Program-made: the position numbers and the translations under genes
Shown: positions 11,354-20,873 of the stretch, one piece after another
How positions within the stretch are numbered: the stretch's first letter is position 1
Layout of the letters: each line of letters begins with the position of its first letter
The notes under the pieces: generated by a model
Told to the model about the DNA's origin: nothing
What the model saw: the letters and a program-made list of their open reading frames with translations, nothing else
The model's database searches: none
Assembly: GCA_033297075.1 (NCBI GenBank)
Contig: MU858070.1
Location: forward strand, 1 to 64,000
From: Rhypophila decipiens
Taxonomy: Eukaryota > Ascomycota > Sordariomycetes > Sordariales > Naviculisporaceae
DNA length: 64,000 nt
Direction of reading: 5' to 3'

Positions 11354-12388
11354 ATGGAGCTCCTGATCACCGCCATCTCTTTGCTGTGCCTCTCGTTGCG
11401 TCCAGTAGCAGCAAGCGTGCCGGGTCTCTTTGAAGCTCTGAACCTCTACGGGGCAAGCGATTTTGCCGCTGCTCTCCAAGCCAGTCCAGGACTTCTCGAC
11501 GCCGCCATATCAGGACAGTTTGGCACCGTTTTTGCTCCCATCGACTCCAGCTTCTCAGATTCGTCCCAATATCCCTCCCGCGTGCCTCTTAACCCAAAAG
11601 AGGAACAAATCGGATGGTATCATGACACCATTGCCCCCCTGAGCTGGGGAAATTACACAGATCCCCCAGATCCCTTGGTCGTGGGGACCATTGACTCCAA
11701 GGCCAACCTAGGCGGAAGAAACCAGTCGATTGTAGTGAACGTCACACGCACTGCATCGTCCAACACGAGCAGCCTGCGTGCCCACAGGGCTGGTCTGCCT
11801 CTCCTCCTAGACAGATACGGCCAGCCTCAACTCCAATGGACCTCTTACGCCGAGATATCCACCGGTCTAGGCGACGTGGTGCACGTCGTCAACCCCAACC
11901 TCGAGTTTGCCAAATGCGGCTCGACCAACGGAGTGCTCCACATTGTCGACAAGTACTTTACTGTTCCGCAACTCCTCTCCGACACAGCCGCCCAGATTCC
12001 AGAGCTGTCCATCTTCACCGAACTCCTCAACACCAGCTGCTCCTGTCTCAAGGTGACTCTCGACAATCGGGCATCCATCACGGCATTCATCCCGACAAAC
12101 GAAGCCTTTGCCGCCGCGGGAATTACAAGCTCAACAAAAGGAGCAGAAGAACTGGTGCAGGGGCTGGTGATTCCTAATTTCCTGGGGTACACACCCAATC
12201 TAGCGGCTCAGCCAGGCCCAGCCACGACCATGAACGGGAGCACCTTGAAGATCCACAAGACAGACAACGTCGGCCCGAACAAAGAATACAGACAAGACTT
12301 TTACGTGAATGATGCCAAGGTTGTCAAGCCAAATATCATTCTTTACAATGGGGTGGCTCATATCATTGACCGGCTGCCTTCGATTTAA
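11354..12388 (+). CDS. Secreted fasciclin (FAS1) domain protein
   Basis: A single exon gives 344 residues from the ATG at 11354. This start was chosen because it opens a clear signal peptide (MELLITAISLLCLSLRPVAAS); the frame is open further upstream but that part is not protein-like. Two FAS1 repeats are visible. The first contains the FAPIDSSF motif at about residues 58-65. The second runs from about 210 to the end with TAFIPTNEAFAAAG and a C-terminal NGVAHIIDRLP H-box motif. Several N-x-S/T sites suggest glycosylation. FAS1 proteins act in cell adhesion or at the cell surface and in vacuoles of fungi. No C-terminal GPI signal is seen, since the protein ends right after the H-box. The 3' end is duplicated in the downstream DNA (see repeat entry). 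Confidence 0.88.
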   Translation: MELLITAISLLCLSLRPVAASVPGLFEALNLYGASDFAAALQASPGLLDAAISGQFGTVFAPIDSSFSDSSQYPSRVPLNPKEEQIGWYHDTIAPLSWGNYTDPPDPLVVGTIDSKANLGGRNQSIVVNVTRTASSNTSSLRAHRAGLPLLLDRYGQPQLQWTSYAEISTGLGDVVHVVNPNLEFAKCGSTNGVLHIVDKYFTVPQLLSDTAAQIPELSIFTELLNTSCSCLKVTLDNRASITAFIPTNEAFAAAGITSSTKGAEELVQGLVIPNFLGYTPNLAAQPGPATTMNGSTLKIHKTDNVGPNKEYRQDFYVNDAKVVKPNIILYNGVAHIIDRLPSI

Positions 12389-12772
12389 AAGTGGAGCCAT
12401 GGTTCGATACAAAAAGGGGTATAAATAAACAAACAAAACAAAACAAAACCATAGACAGACAGACAAGACAGTCTAGATAGACCCATCCTCAATGATGGCT
12501 CAATCTCATCCCATAAGCTCATGTCACTGATACGTTGCCTTGGATCTAAAAGTGGAACGTGAGGTTAAATTAGGGTATAAACAAAAGAAAAAAACAAAAA
12601 AAAACAGACAGATATTAATCTAGTTGGACTCATCATTAACCCAACTTTGATCTCATTCTTGACAACATAAACTCATCTAACAAGAACAAAGGGCACACAG
12701 ACAACCAAGAGAAACCCAATGTCATTGAACCTAACCTCAATTTCACACCCCTTATGCTAGTAAGTTAAAGTA
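12375..12772 (+). repeat. Diverged tandem copies of the fasciclin gene 3' end (left part)
   Basis: From TGCCTTCGATTTAAAAGTGG (12375, spanning the fasciclin stop codon) about 160 bases are followed by a diverged second copy starting TTGCCTTGGATCTAAAAGTG at 12535. The copies share the same order of landmarks: GGGTATAAA, an A/C-rich AAACAAA tract, ACAGACAGA, TCTAG, then ATCTCAT and CTCAT words. A further partial copy is cut by the transposon at 12773. The repeats have no coding capacity beyond the first. Confidence 0.5.
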
Positions 12773-13558
12773 CGTGGAAGTCGGCACCCCCGGGATCTCG
12801 GCACCCCTTTTAGCCCCCTTTCCACCAAAATAGCGATTTTTCATACTTTAATAATAAATTAACAAAAAGTCGTATTAATAAGTAAAGTATACTAGAAAAA
12901 CGAGAAAAATCAGAATAGTATAAGTAGATATTAATAAAGGGGCTAACTTAATCGAATAACGACTTATATTTATTATTATAAAAAAAAGGGTAAAGTTTTA
13001 GGTTTTATAGAAAAACTCCATATCTAACCCTGGAAAAAAGAAGAACTCTTAATAAATTAAAATCAAGTTATTACTAAAACCTCTTATATAAGTAATAAGT
13101 AAGTAATATACTAAGCTTTCTTATATATATAGTTTATAAACTTAAATATAAGTCTTAGAATATATTATAAATTATCTTGTTTTTTAAGGTTAAGTTTGTA
13201 AAATTAGGCTTTTTTATATAGAAGACTTTGTTTTTTGTCACGATATGTATATAACCCTTGATTTCAAGTCGGCGTTCGACTTGAAATTCTACATCCTTTT
13301 GAAGAAAGGGGGTCCGTAGCCTAGTGGTAGGGTTCTAGACTAGTGGATTCGTCACATTTTTAAATAATACTTTATATAAAAATAATCCCTATAATCTATC
13401 TATATAGTCAAATAGAGTAAAAGAATACCATTTTATCAGTATATTCTACTTATTTATATGATCTTTTGTTGATTTATTATTAAAGTATGAAAAATCTCTA
13501 TTTTGGTGAAAAAGGGGCTAAAGGGGGTGCCGAGATCCCGGGGGTGCCGGTATCCCCG
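12773..13558. mobile_element. TIR element with TA target duplication (Tc1/mariner-type relic)
   Basis: The element is about 786 bases and AT-rich inside. Its ends are terminal inverted repeats of about 85 bases with few differences: the left starts CGTGG then CGGCACCCCCGGGATCTCGG, and the right end is its inverted counterpart, reaching ATTTTTCATACTTTAATAAT on the inner side. TA flanks both ends (12771-12772 and 13559-13560), as expected for Tc1/mariner superfamily insertion. No transposase frame survives, so it is a non-autonomous or RIP-destroyed copy. It contains a hairpin (ATTTCAAGTCG/CGACTTGAAAT near 13261-13287) and the tRNA-like motif described in the findings. Confidence 0.8.
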
Positions 13559-13938
13559 TACTCCAACTCATCATCAAGTTACCTCTAAATTTGAAAAGTA
13601 AAAGCCTGGGATGAGAAGGGGCACAGACAAACAAACAAAGGGCAGGCAGATACTAGATATACCAGCCTTGGTCCAACTAAGCCTCATGCCACAAAGCCCA
13701 TACATAGCACATCATTGAATAACTAACTGCCTTTACTCCAAAAGTGGTCTAGTGCTTGTGTTGAAAAGGGGCCGGGGTATGATATAGATATGTGAGCAAA
13801 ATAAACAAACCAGAGGGGACTGGAGCCACAGACAATCTAGTATTCCCTAAGTAAATACAACAGCCTCAATGAATCCTTTAAACCCCCCGCCCCGGTGGCA
13901 CGAGTAGTATAAACGTTTCTGATATTTTACCGGTAAAA
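13559..13938. repeat. Diverged tandem copies of the fasciclin gene 3' end (right part)
   Basis: The repeat family interrupted by the transposon resumes here. A copy near 13728 (CTGCCTTTACTCCAAAAGTG, then GGGGTAT, AAATAAACAAAC, ACAGACAATCTAG) is clearest; another around 13600-13727 is weaker. The end at 13938 abuts the stop of the minus-strand transcription factor gene. Confidence 0.4.
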
Positions 13939-16080
13939 TCAACAACATTTAACACTCCCCCTCCCAAAAACACCCAAATCTTTTACCAGCTCTTCCTCAA
14001 CCCACCCAGGCCACTGATTATACCTCGCATATTCCCTCCCAACACTCTTGTTCAAAAACCTCAACCACCTTATAATCCCCACATCCATGTCATGTTTGTC
14101 TTCTTCTGCCTTCTTCTCCTTCCCCTGCCCAGCAGAAGAATGCGAAGAAGAAGACGAAGAAGAATCCTTCCAACTATCAGGGACTTTAGCAAACCCGCGC
14201 TTCTCAACCTCAGTAATAGGCGCCATGACCTGCTTGAGGGCAATCCAATGCGTCGCAAGCAAGAGCGCGACCTGGTTAGACGGGTCCATCAGCCGCTCGA
14301 ATTGATCGTGCGGCAACATCATCCACCATGCGTAGTGCGCCGTCAGGGCCTTGTACGCCTCCCATGATGAGACAAGACACTTGTTGGCCATGTCGAGGAT
14401 TAGTTCGTGGTATTTTTGTTCGGGTGTTAACAAGTGGCTATTTGTTGGTGGTGGTGGTGGCGGGGTTGGCTCCTTTTGTGCTGCTGCAGCCTCCTTCTCT
14501 TGTAGTAAGTGTTGGAGCAGTTGTTTATTCTCCTTGCGGGCGAGTTCGTCAGTTACCCAGGTTCGTTCGGTGGTACCGGTGATGCTGGCTATTTCTCCCG
14601 GGATGTTATTATTATTATCACCATCTGTGGTAGAGGCGTCGTCCGAAAAGAAGACTAGCTCTCTTAAGCCTTCAATCGCCCGGACTGCACCCTCTGCCCA
14701 GGATTTATTAATGAGCGGGACTTGCTTCATAAACGGCTCGAGCGCCTCGGTCTGCTTATCCCCCAGATGCGCACCAAACAAGAACTTGGACCCGCGCATG
14801 TACATCTGGTACCCGACGATGACGATGCCCCGGATGAAGGTCATGTACTCTGTCATTCCGTCGTCGAGCCAGACTGATTGAAAGGTGAGAGCAAAACAAG
14901 TGGCCATCAGTGCGTTGCCTTCTTCAAAGGTTTTGTCCTTGTCGTTGTGGTTGATAATAGCAGAGGATGCGGCGGCGGCGTTGAGCGTCTTTTTGATGGC
15001 CCTTATTGCCTTGAGACGATGCGTCATGGCCGATTCTATCAGGGACGGGTCGGTGTTGAGGAGCTCCGAGGCTGCGAAGCCTAGGATTGCGTGCATGAGG
15101 TATTCATACTGCCATCACACACAATAATTAGTGAACAAGTTCAGTCATGGTTATGAGGGAGGAAGGGAGGGTTTACCTTCTGAGACAGGCACGGAATCTC
15201 ATGAGTCCAGATGTTCTCGGACCCAATGGGGTAGTGCGGGTAGCACTGGAGGAGAAAGTGCTGAAAGAGACGCATGTCCTGGAGGCTGAAGATGGGGATC
15301 TGGTGTTGCGGCTGGTGGACTACTTGTGGCACGACGGGATACTCGCAGTTTAGGCCTGTTTTGATACAGTGGCCGCATGCTGGTCTTGTCTCTTGGCACT
15401 ATTACATGTAAAGTGTTAGTTGTTATTGTTTACTTGAGAGAACATCCGTCATCTGGTAAATAACTTAAGGCCCCTTTATTTCACCGAGGGAACAGAGGTA
15501 AACAGAATCAAAGGGCTGGGAGAAGGAGGAAAAGGAGACAAATCACACGCACTTTGATCCGTCGTCTTTTGCAATTAAAACACCCCCTCCGACTCTTGGT
15601 ATGCCCTTTTCGTTCCATCCTCTGCTGCCTGGAAGAGAGCACAGCAGCAGCCGTGGTGCCAAGTGGACTTGCTGTCGATGGCGGCGACTGAAGACGCAGT
15701 CCTGCCCTGGCCAAGTCTCTTCCACGGGCAAGTACCTCGGATGTATACATGGACGGACGAATACCCGAGGTGGTTAACGATGGTGGTGGTGCTACTGCCG
15801 GAGCTAGAGTAGGTTGTTGTGAACGCGTGGTTGGCACCGGCGTCGGTATCGGGTAGTTTGACTGCTGTGAGCCCCCATCTGATAGCGTCTTGCTGGATCC
15901 GGATCCGGATCCGGATCCGGACCCTGAACTTTCCTCGGCGAGATAATCCATGTCCATGTCAAGATGCAGATCGAGATCTTGACTTTGAATAAAGCTGTCA
16001 AAGTCGTAGTCGAGGCCGGGTGGTTCGCTTTGGCCCCCCGACAAAGGGGGCATGCTCGCGCTTGAGTAGACTTGATCCAT
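13939..16080 (-). CDS. Zn2Cys6 (C6 zinc cluster) transcription factor, Upc2-like class
   Basis: Three exons (15553-16080, 15177-15398, 13939-15108) give about 639 residues; both introns are phase 0 (donors GTGCGT and GTAAAC). The zinc cluster is complete and is split by intron 1: Cys167, 170, 177, 184, 187 and 194 with 2-6-6-2-6 spacing. The preceding basic KGHTKSRRG segment and the position of the cluster after a long acidic and Ser/Gly N-terminus resemble sterol-uptake (Upc2) type regulators. The segment after it (IFSLQDMRLFQHFL) begins the alpha-helical regulatory domain. A (Gly-Ser)n run at about residues 54-62 is encoded by GGATCC hexamers. Predicted nuclear DNA-binding regulator; target genes cannot be inferred. 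Confidence 0.87.
15895..15920 (-). repeat. GGATCC hexamer repeat coding for Gly-Ser dipeptides
   Basis: Four-plus tandem GGATCC units lie inside exon 1 of the zinc-cluster gene and encode a Gly-Ser run on the minus strand. Such repeats are prone to length change. Confidence 0.9.
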
Positions 16081-17049
16081 ATTATGAAGATGTATTGGTC
16101 TAGTTTGAAGTTTTTGTGATAATTAGTTGTCACACATCCGGCCTCATCAAAAGTGTAGATGAGAGCAGAGGTTCAAACGAGTTTGTTAGTTCCTGTGACG
16201 CCAAGATGTCATAGATCAGCTTGATGGAATAAAGACGGCGAGAATTGAGAAAAACAAAGGCGACAGTCATGTAATAAGTCAGAGACCATCACGTTACGTG
16301 GACCATGTAACTGAGTTGATCGTCTGTTCAGCCCTAGAGTTGAAGATGACTGTCGGTCAAGGCCAATCCAATAAGGTGAGGAGGAGGGGTTGTCAACCGC
16401 TGTGGTGAGTAGCAGCGGTGGCTGTGCCGTTATCCTTGTTGACAAGATGTGCGCCAAGCTTCAGGCAATTCACTTGACACAATTGGTTACCGAACGGGAC
16501 AGTCAGTATGCCTTCTATGGTTAAGGGAATACCATGATAACCAAGTCTAGGAATTTGTTCCTGGGGACGCTGGTCTGCCGCGTAAAGAGCCCAATGTGGC
16601 TATGGCCAAGATCCGACTTGAGCGGTCGGGTCATATATTCCTCCGACTTTTCGATCGAGAATACCGACATGATTCACATCATACAGTTGATGGTGCTCTG
16701 AAAGGCTGAATACCTGCAATTGATAGTCAATGGTACTGGGCCCAGGTATATTAGGGTAGTGTCTATTCCAACCCTTTCAAGAGACCATTGTCCCCTTTCC
16801 AACAAAGGGTCGCATCATGCCTTCTTCATATCTCATCAGTGAATGAGATTCCATTACCATCAACTGTCTTAAGTCTCATCGACATCATAAAGTCATCATC
16901 ATCACCATCCTCACCAATCCAGCCGTGACCATGAAAACAGACATGGTCCACCAAAATCCGAGATACAGGGCCCGATATCCATACAAGTACACTTAGGGTG
17001 CAGCAAAAAGATCAAACCCCTATATCAACCAGCAGGTCAGTAAAAGTCG
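16081..17049. other. Intergenic; no supported gene
   Basis: Promoter side of the zinc-cluster gene and 3' flank of the next minus-strand gene. Nothing coding-like is seen. Confidence 0.5.
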
Positions 17050-19621
17050 TTAATCGTCCCTCCCCGTATCCCTCGAATCATCCACCAAGATAACAACCGT
17101 CAGTGTAGCCGCGTAGGCCTCGCGAATGGCACATGCCATGCTACACCACAAAAGAACATGTTAGCAAAATCATCGACCTTCTCAAAAAGAAAAAAAGACT
17201 CACCAAGTCCTCCCAATATCAGCCACAACAGCACCGAGTCCCCAGTTCGCACACCACGCCCTAGCAAGGACCTCATTATCCGGCACCCCAAAAGCATCCA
17301 CCACCAAGACCCGTTCATCATCCGGGCCCAGTTGCTTCTTCTCCTTCTCTTTTCCTCCACCACCAGGAGGCCTGATAGTATCCCCCAAGTTACTCCCACT
17401 CATAGCCTTTGCCTTTCCCCGCGCGTTCCCACTCCCTCCAACGCCCCCAGGCGACAAACTCCTAGCCTTCCTCCCATCGCCATACCTATCCCCCAGACTA
17501 GCCCCTCCATCCCATCCATTAAACCCAACCAGCTCGTCCACTCCGACCCTCGTGAAGACATAGTCAAAGAACAACGGATGCGGCCCGTCGCTGCACGGCC
17601 AGGCGCAGACAAAACTGACATCGTACGTCAACCGTAGCGGCCAAGACACTCCATCAATCGCAAACTGGATACTCGCATCGAACCAGGTAGGACCATTCTC
17701 GGCCGCCCGATCAGCACACGGCCTGAGGTTCAGTATCTCTATCCGCACCAAATCATGCGTATCATAGTACGAATCCACCTCGTCCGGATCGACCGTGACG
17801 AGAGAATATTCTTGAACGGGAAAGACTTCGGTTGGCGGGCCCAGGGGATCAGATCGCTCGGCCATGGTGCGGACGTCGTGGTTGGTCACGGTGCTACACC
17901 CTGATAGCACACTACTTGTAGCACTTGTCGGATTCGACGACTTGCGATGATGCGATTGGCGAGGTTGCGAGTTGAGTAACCTTCTCGACCGGATCCTTGC
18001 AATCTGAGACCGGGCGAGATCCACACACGGCCGGGCGGGCCCAACCCATCCAGCGATGGAATGACACGTCGGGGCGAGGACTTTGCCCACTATCGAGGTC
18101 GCCGTCCAGTAGGTATAGCTGTTGCGGTACTGGAAGCCACAGTTGGGGTGGAGGTGGGTTAGCAACGCTAGTTCGTCGGTTGCGCGGTCCGGGTCGAGGT
18201 CCACGAGCGAGTTCATAATGAGGAAGGGAAACGTCGGCCCTGGAAGAACGAGGCCCGTGAAGAATGCCATGGCGTGGGAGCTTATTCTGTCCAGCGAGGA
18301 GTCTTCCTCGTGGTACTGGAGGCTCTCCAGCGTCTCGGCCAGGTTGGGCCATTTCATCATCTGTGTGAAACGTTTTAGCATCTTGACCTGCCGCTTGCGG
18401 AGTTTGAACCGCAGTCGAATTTGGTCCGGTGTGTCGCCGTAGTTCTCTATCCGAATGTTCTCGCGCCATCTTCGGGCGAGGGCGAGGTCCCACTGTATGG
18501 TCGGTGGGATCTGGGTCAGAAGCTTCTCCTTGGCCTCCGTCATGTGGTGCTTCGAGTTGATTCTCAGGTCAAGTTCGACGCTGAGCAGAAGCTGGTGAAA
18601 GAATTTGTGGTACATCTTGGCGTTGGCCTCGCTGGTGTCGTAGATGAACTTGGTGACGACCTGGTTTCTGGTGTTGGTGAAATCGATCCAGTCCGGCCGG
18701 GAGAGGACCATGATGAGGTCAGTGATCTGCTTGTCGAGCGTCCTATGTGGTCCGAGATACTTGTCGGGGTCTCTGAGGAGTCTGCGGTAGAGGTTTTTGT
18801 ACATGAGATCTTCATCGTCGTCTTCTAGTCCCTTTTCCAGAAACTTGAGTCGCTCGAATATGCGGTCCAGTTCAATCTCCCGCGGCATCACCCCTGGGTC
18901 GCGGAGAGCGATGGCAGGCGGGAAGGCACTTGCCATGGAGACCCAGTGGTTGAGGGTAACCGTCCCAGGCCGCTTTCCATAACAAAACGTAAAGCTCGGC
19001 TGCTCGAGAGTTTCCCACGGATAGGTAGCCTGTCCTGACCCTAAAAGACGAAGCGTCATCAGCTGCGCCATGGAATCATGTAAATCCGCCGCGTCGGTAT
19101 CATCCCCTCGGTTTCCGGCAGCTGTCGCGTACAGGGCATAATATTGCTCTGATGCGTGCGGTATCGCCTTCTTGTGGCCCCTGAACGCCGGGACCCCTCT
19201 GGCTATGAGCCGCATCGCAGGGCCGAGTGACAGCTCTTCTCTGCTCGACATGCCCGAAGGGGGCCACTCGGTCAACGGACCAGTGTCATAGTGTGGTCGC
19301 CCCCCGGGCCGTTCCCGTCCTTTGCCCTTGGAGTCCACATAACCTGACCGTCTTGGTCGCCGGCGGTCACTCGAGACGTGTGGAGATGACTCGAGATTTG
19401 GTTCGGATCTCCTCCGACGGCGGTCGCCGAGTACGTCACCTTCACTGACCCGTCTTGGCGGTGGTTCTTTTTCCTATATTTATTTTCGAGTCAGTAACAA
19501 GTTCCATTTCATTCTTGGAAAGTTGAACCCGGGAGGTACCCACCAGTTTTCCCTTGGTGGCTGAGCTCCGGGTGCGGAATAATCCCCAGAATCCCTTCCT
19601 CTTGGGCGATTCTTCCGTCAT
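17050..19621 (-). CDS. Conserved-looking fungal protein of unknown function, 812 residues
   Basis: Three exons (19544-19621, 17204-19473, 17050-17140). Exon 1 starts with ATG and encodes MTEESPKRKGFWGLFRTRSS and a few more residues; intron 1 has GTGGGT and TATAG. Exon 2 ends at a GTGAGT donor, and splicing replaces an early stop with a short conserved-looking tail (CMACAIREAYAATLTVVILV). The protein is soluble with no signal peptide. It has a basic, Ser/Arg-rich N-terminus, a long central helical region rich in charged residues (about residues 220-450), a Ser-rich linker and a C-terminal region (about 590-812) with hydrophobic strands. Near the middle are GKRPGTVTLNHWVS and PTWFDASIQFAIDG. 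The splice pattern and the closing exon argue strongly for a real gene. I recognise no named domain. Confidence 0.8.
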
Positions 19622-20873
19622 CCTGGGCGCAGGCGCCGTCGCCGCCTCGTGTTGCGAAGTGTGCCTGTGACTGCTTTTATTGTTGGGCCCTTTCTTTGGA
19701 CCAAAGCTTGCTCTTTTGATGTTTGCTCAAAATTGCCGTGATCGTAATAATCGATGGCGGCAGACATCTGCGCGTGGTGTAAAATGAAGGTGTTCCTCGT
19801 TTCTTTCGGGCCGCAAGGTGCAAATGTTTCGGTTCGGTTCAGTCCGGACTACAGTTCCAAGCCGCTCATCCCTATTATCTTGCTTCTGATTATGGGTCGT
19901 TCTTTCCCCCGAGCGTGCATTCGTTTGCGTCGGGTTCATAAAATGGAGGGAGCCTTGGACGAACCTTCCTGCCTACCAAGTCATGCAGGTAGCTGAGGAG
20001 GAAGGTGCGGGCAGGATGATAGGTTAGGAGGCTGAGTCGTTAGGAAACACGCGTCGCATCACCCCAACTACCTCACAAGTACGTGACACCGGACTGCTGG
20101 CACGCCTGTGGGACGGGCAGCCACGACGATGCCATCAGTTAGTTCTATGTAGTATGTAGGGAGGCCAGACGATGCAATGCATGCAAGGACCGGGCCAGTC
20201 AGAGCGAATGGACAGTGCTGGGCTGCATTGAGAGGTGCTGTCGTTTAAGCTTGATGGTAATCCCACATCACTTGCATTCCGTGGTTACCTCGCACCAGTT
20301 TCATATAGTAACCACACTATAAGCTGAATACGTTGTGAAGTCAAGTTAATTTCTGTGTATTTATTAGAAGGAATAAAAAGTCGACGTTGGGTTTAAATGT
20401 TTCATAGTGCGGGGGCGGGGTATGAGGGACATCAGTTTTTGATCTCGTGGGCCTCGATGGACAACTGGTCATGAGGACCCGAAATGTAATAGTGTAGTCT
20501 TGAAACAATAAGCATAAGCTGCATATTTCACAAAAGCTTTGTATCGATAATGGTCCGGTGTTGGAATATCGGGGGTAACAAGTGTTTGTATGTCCAGCTC
20601 GTCCCAAGATAAAACAAAACTCCTGCATATGACAATCTGATGGTACCCGTACCTCTCGCTGGAAACAAATAAAACCAAGAAGCTGCAAGACAAGCCCAAA
20701 CTCCAAGCAATGTGATCTTACAACTTGACCAAACCATCTACAATGCTTCATCTTCGCTTGTACCACGGACCTCCAAGCTCTCACTCCCATCCAACAATCT
20801 AACCAATGCATGCTGCATAAGTAAATCCCAAAGATCATCACACTCCCAACATCGATTTACTTAGTTAGGAGGA
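19622..20873. other. Intergenic; no supported gene
   Basis: Promoter of the 812-residue gene on the left and 3' flank of vtc4 on the right. A 166-codon minus-strand frame near 20341-20841 is Cys/Leu-rich without a domain and is treated as chance. Confidence 0.5.

Noticed and set aside
20341..20841. 166-codon minus-strand frame downstream of vtc4
   Set aside because: Cys/Leu/Phe-rich without helices in a sensible arrangement; it lies in the vtc4 3' flank.
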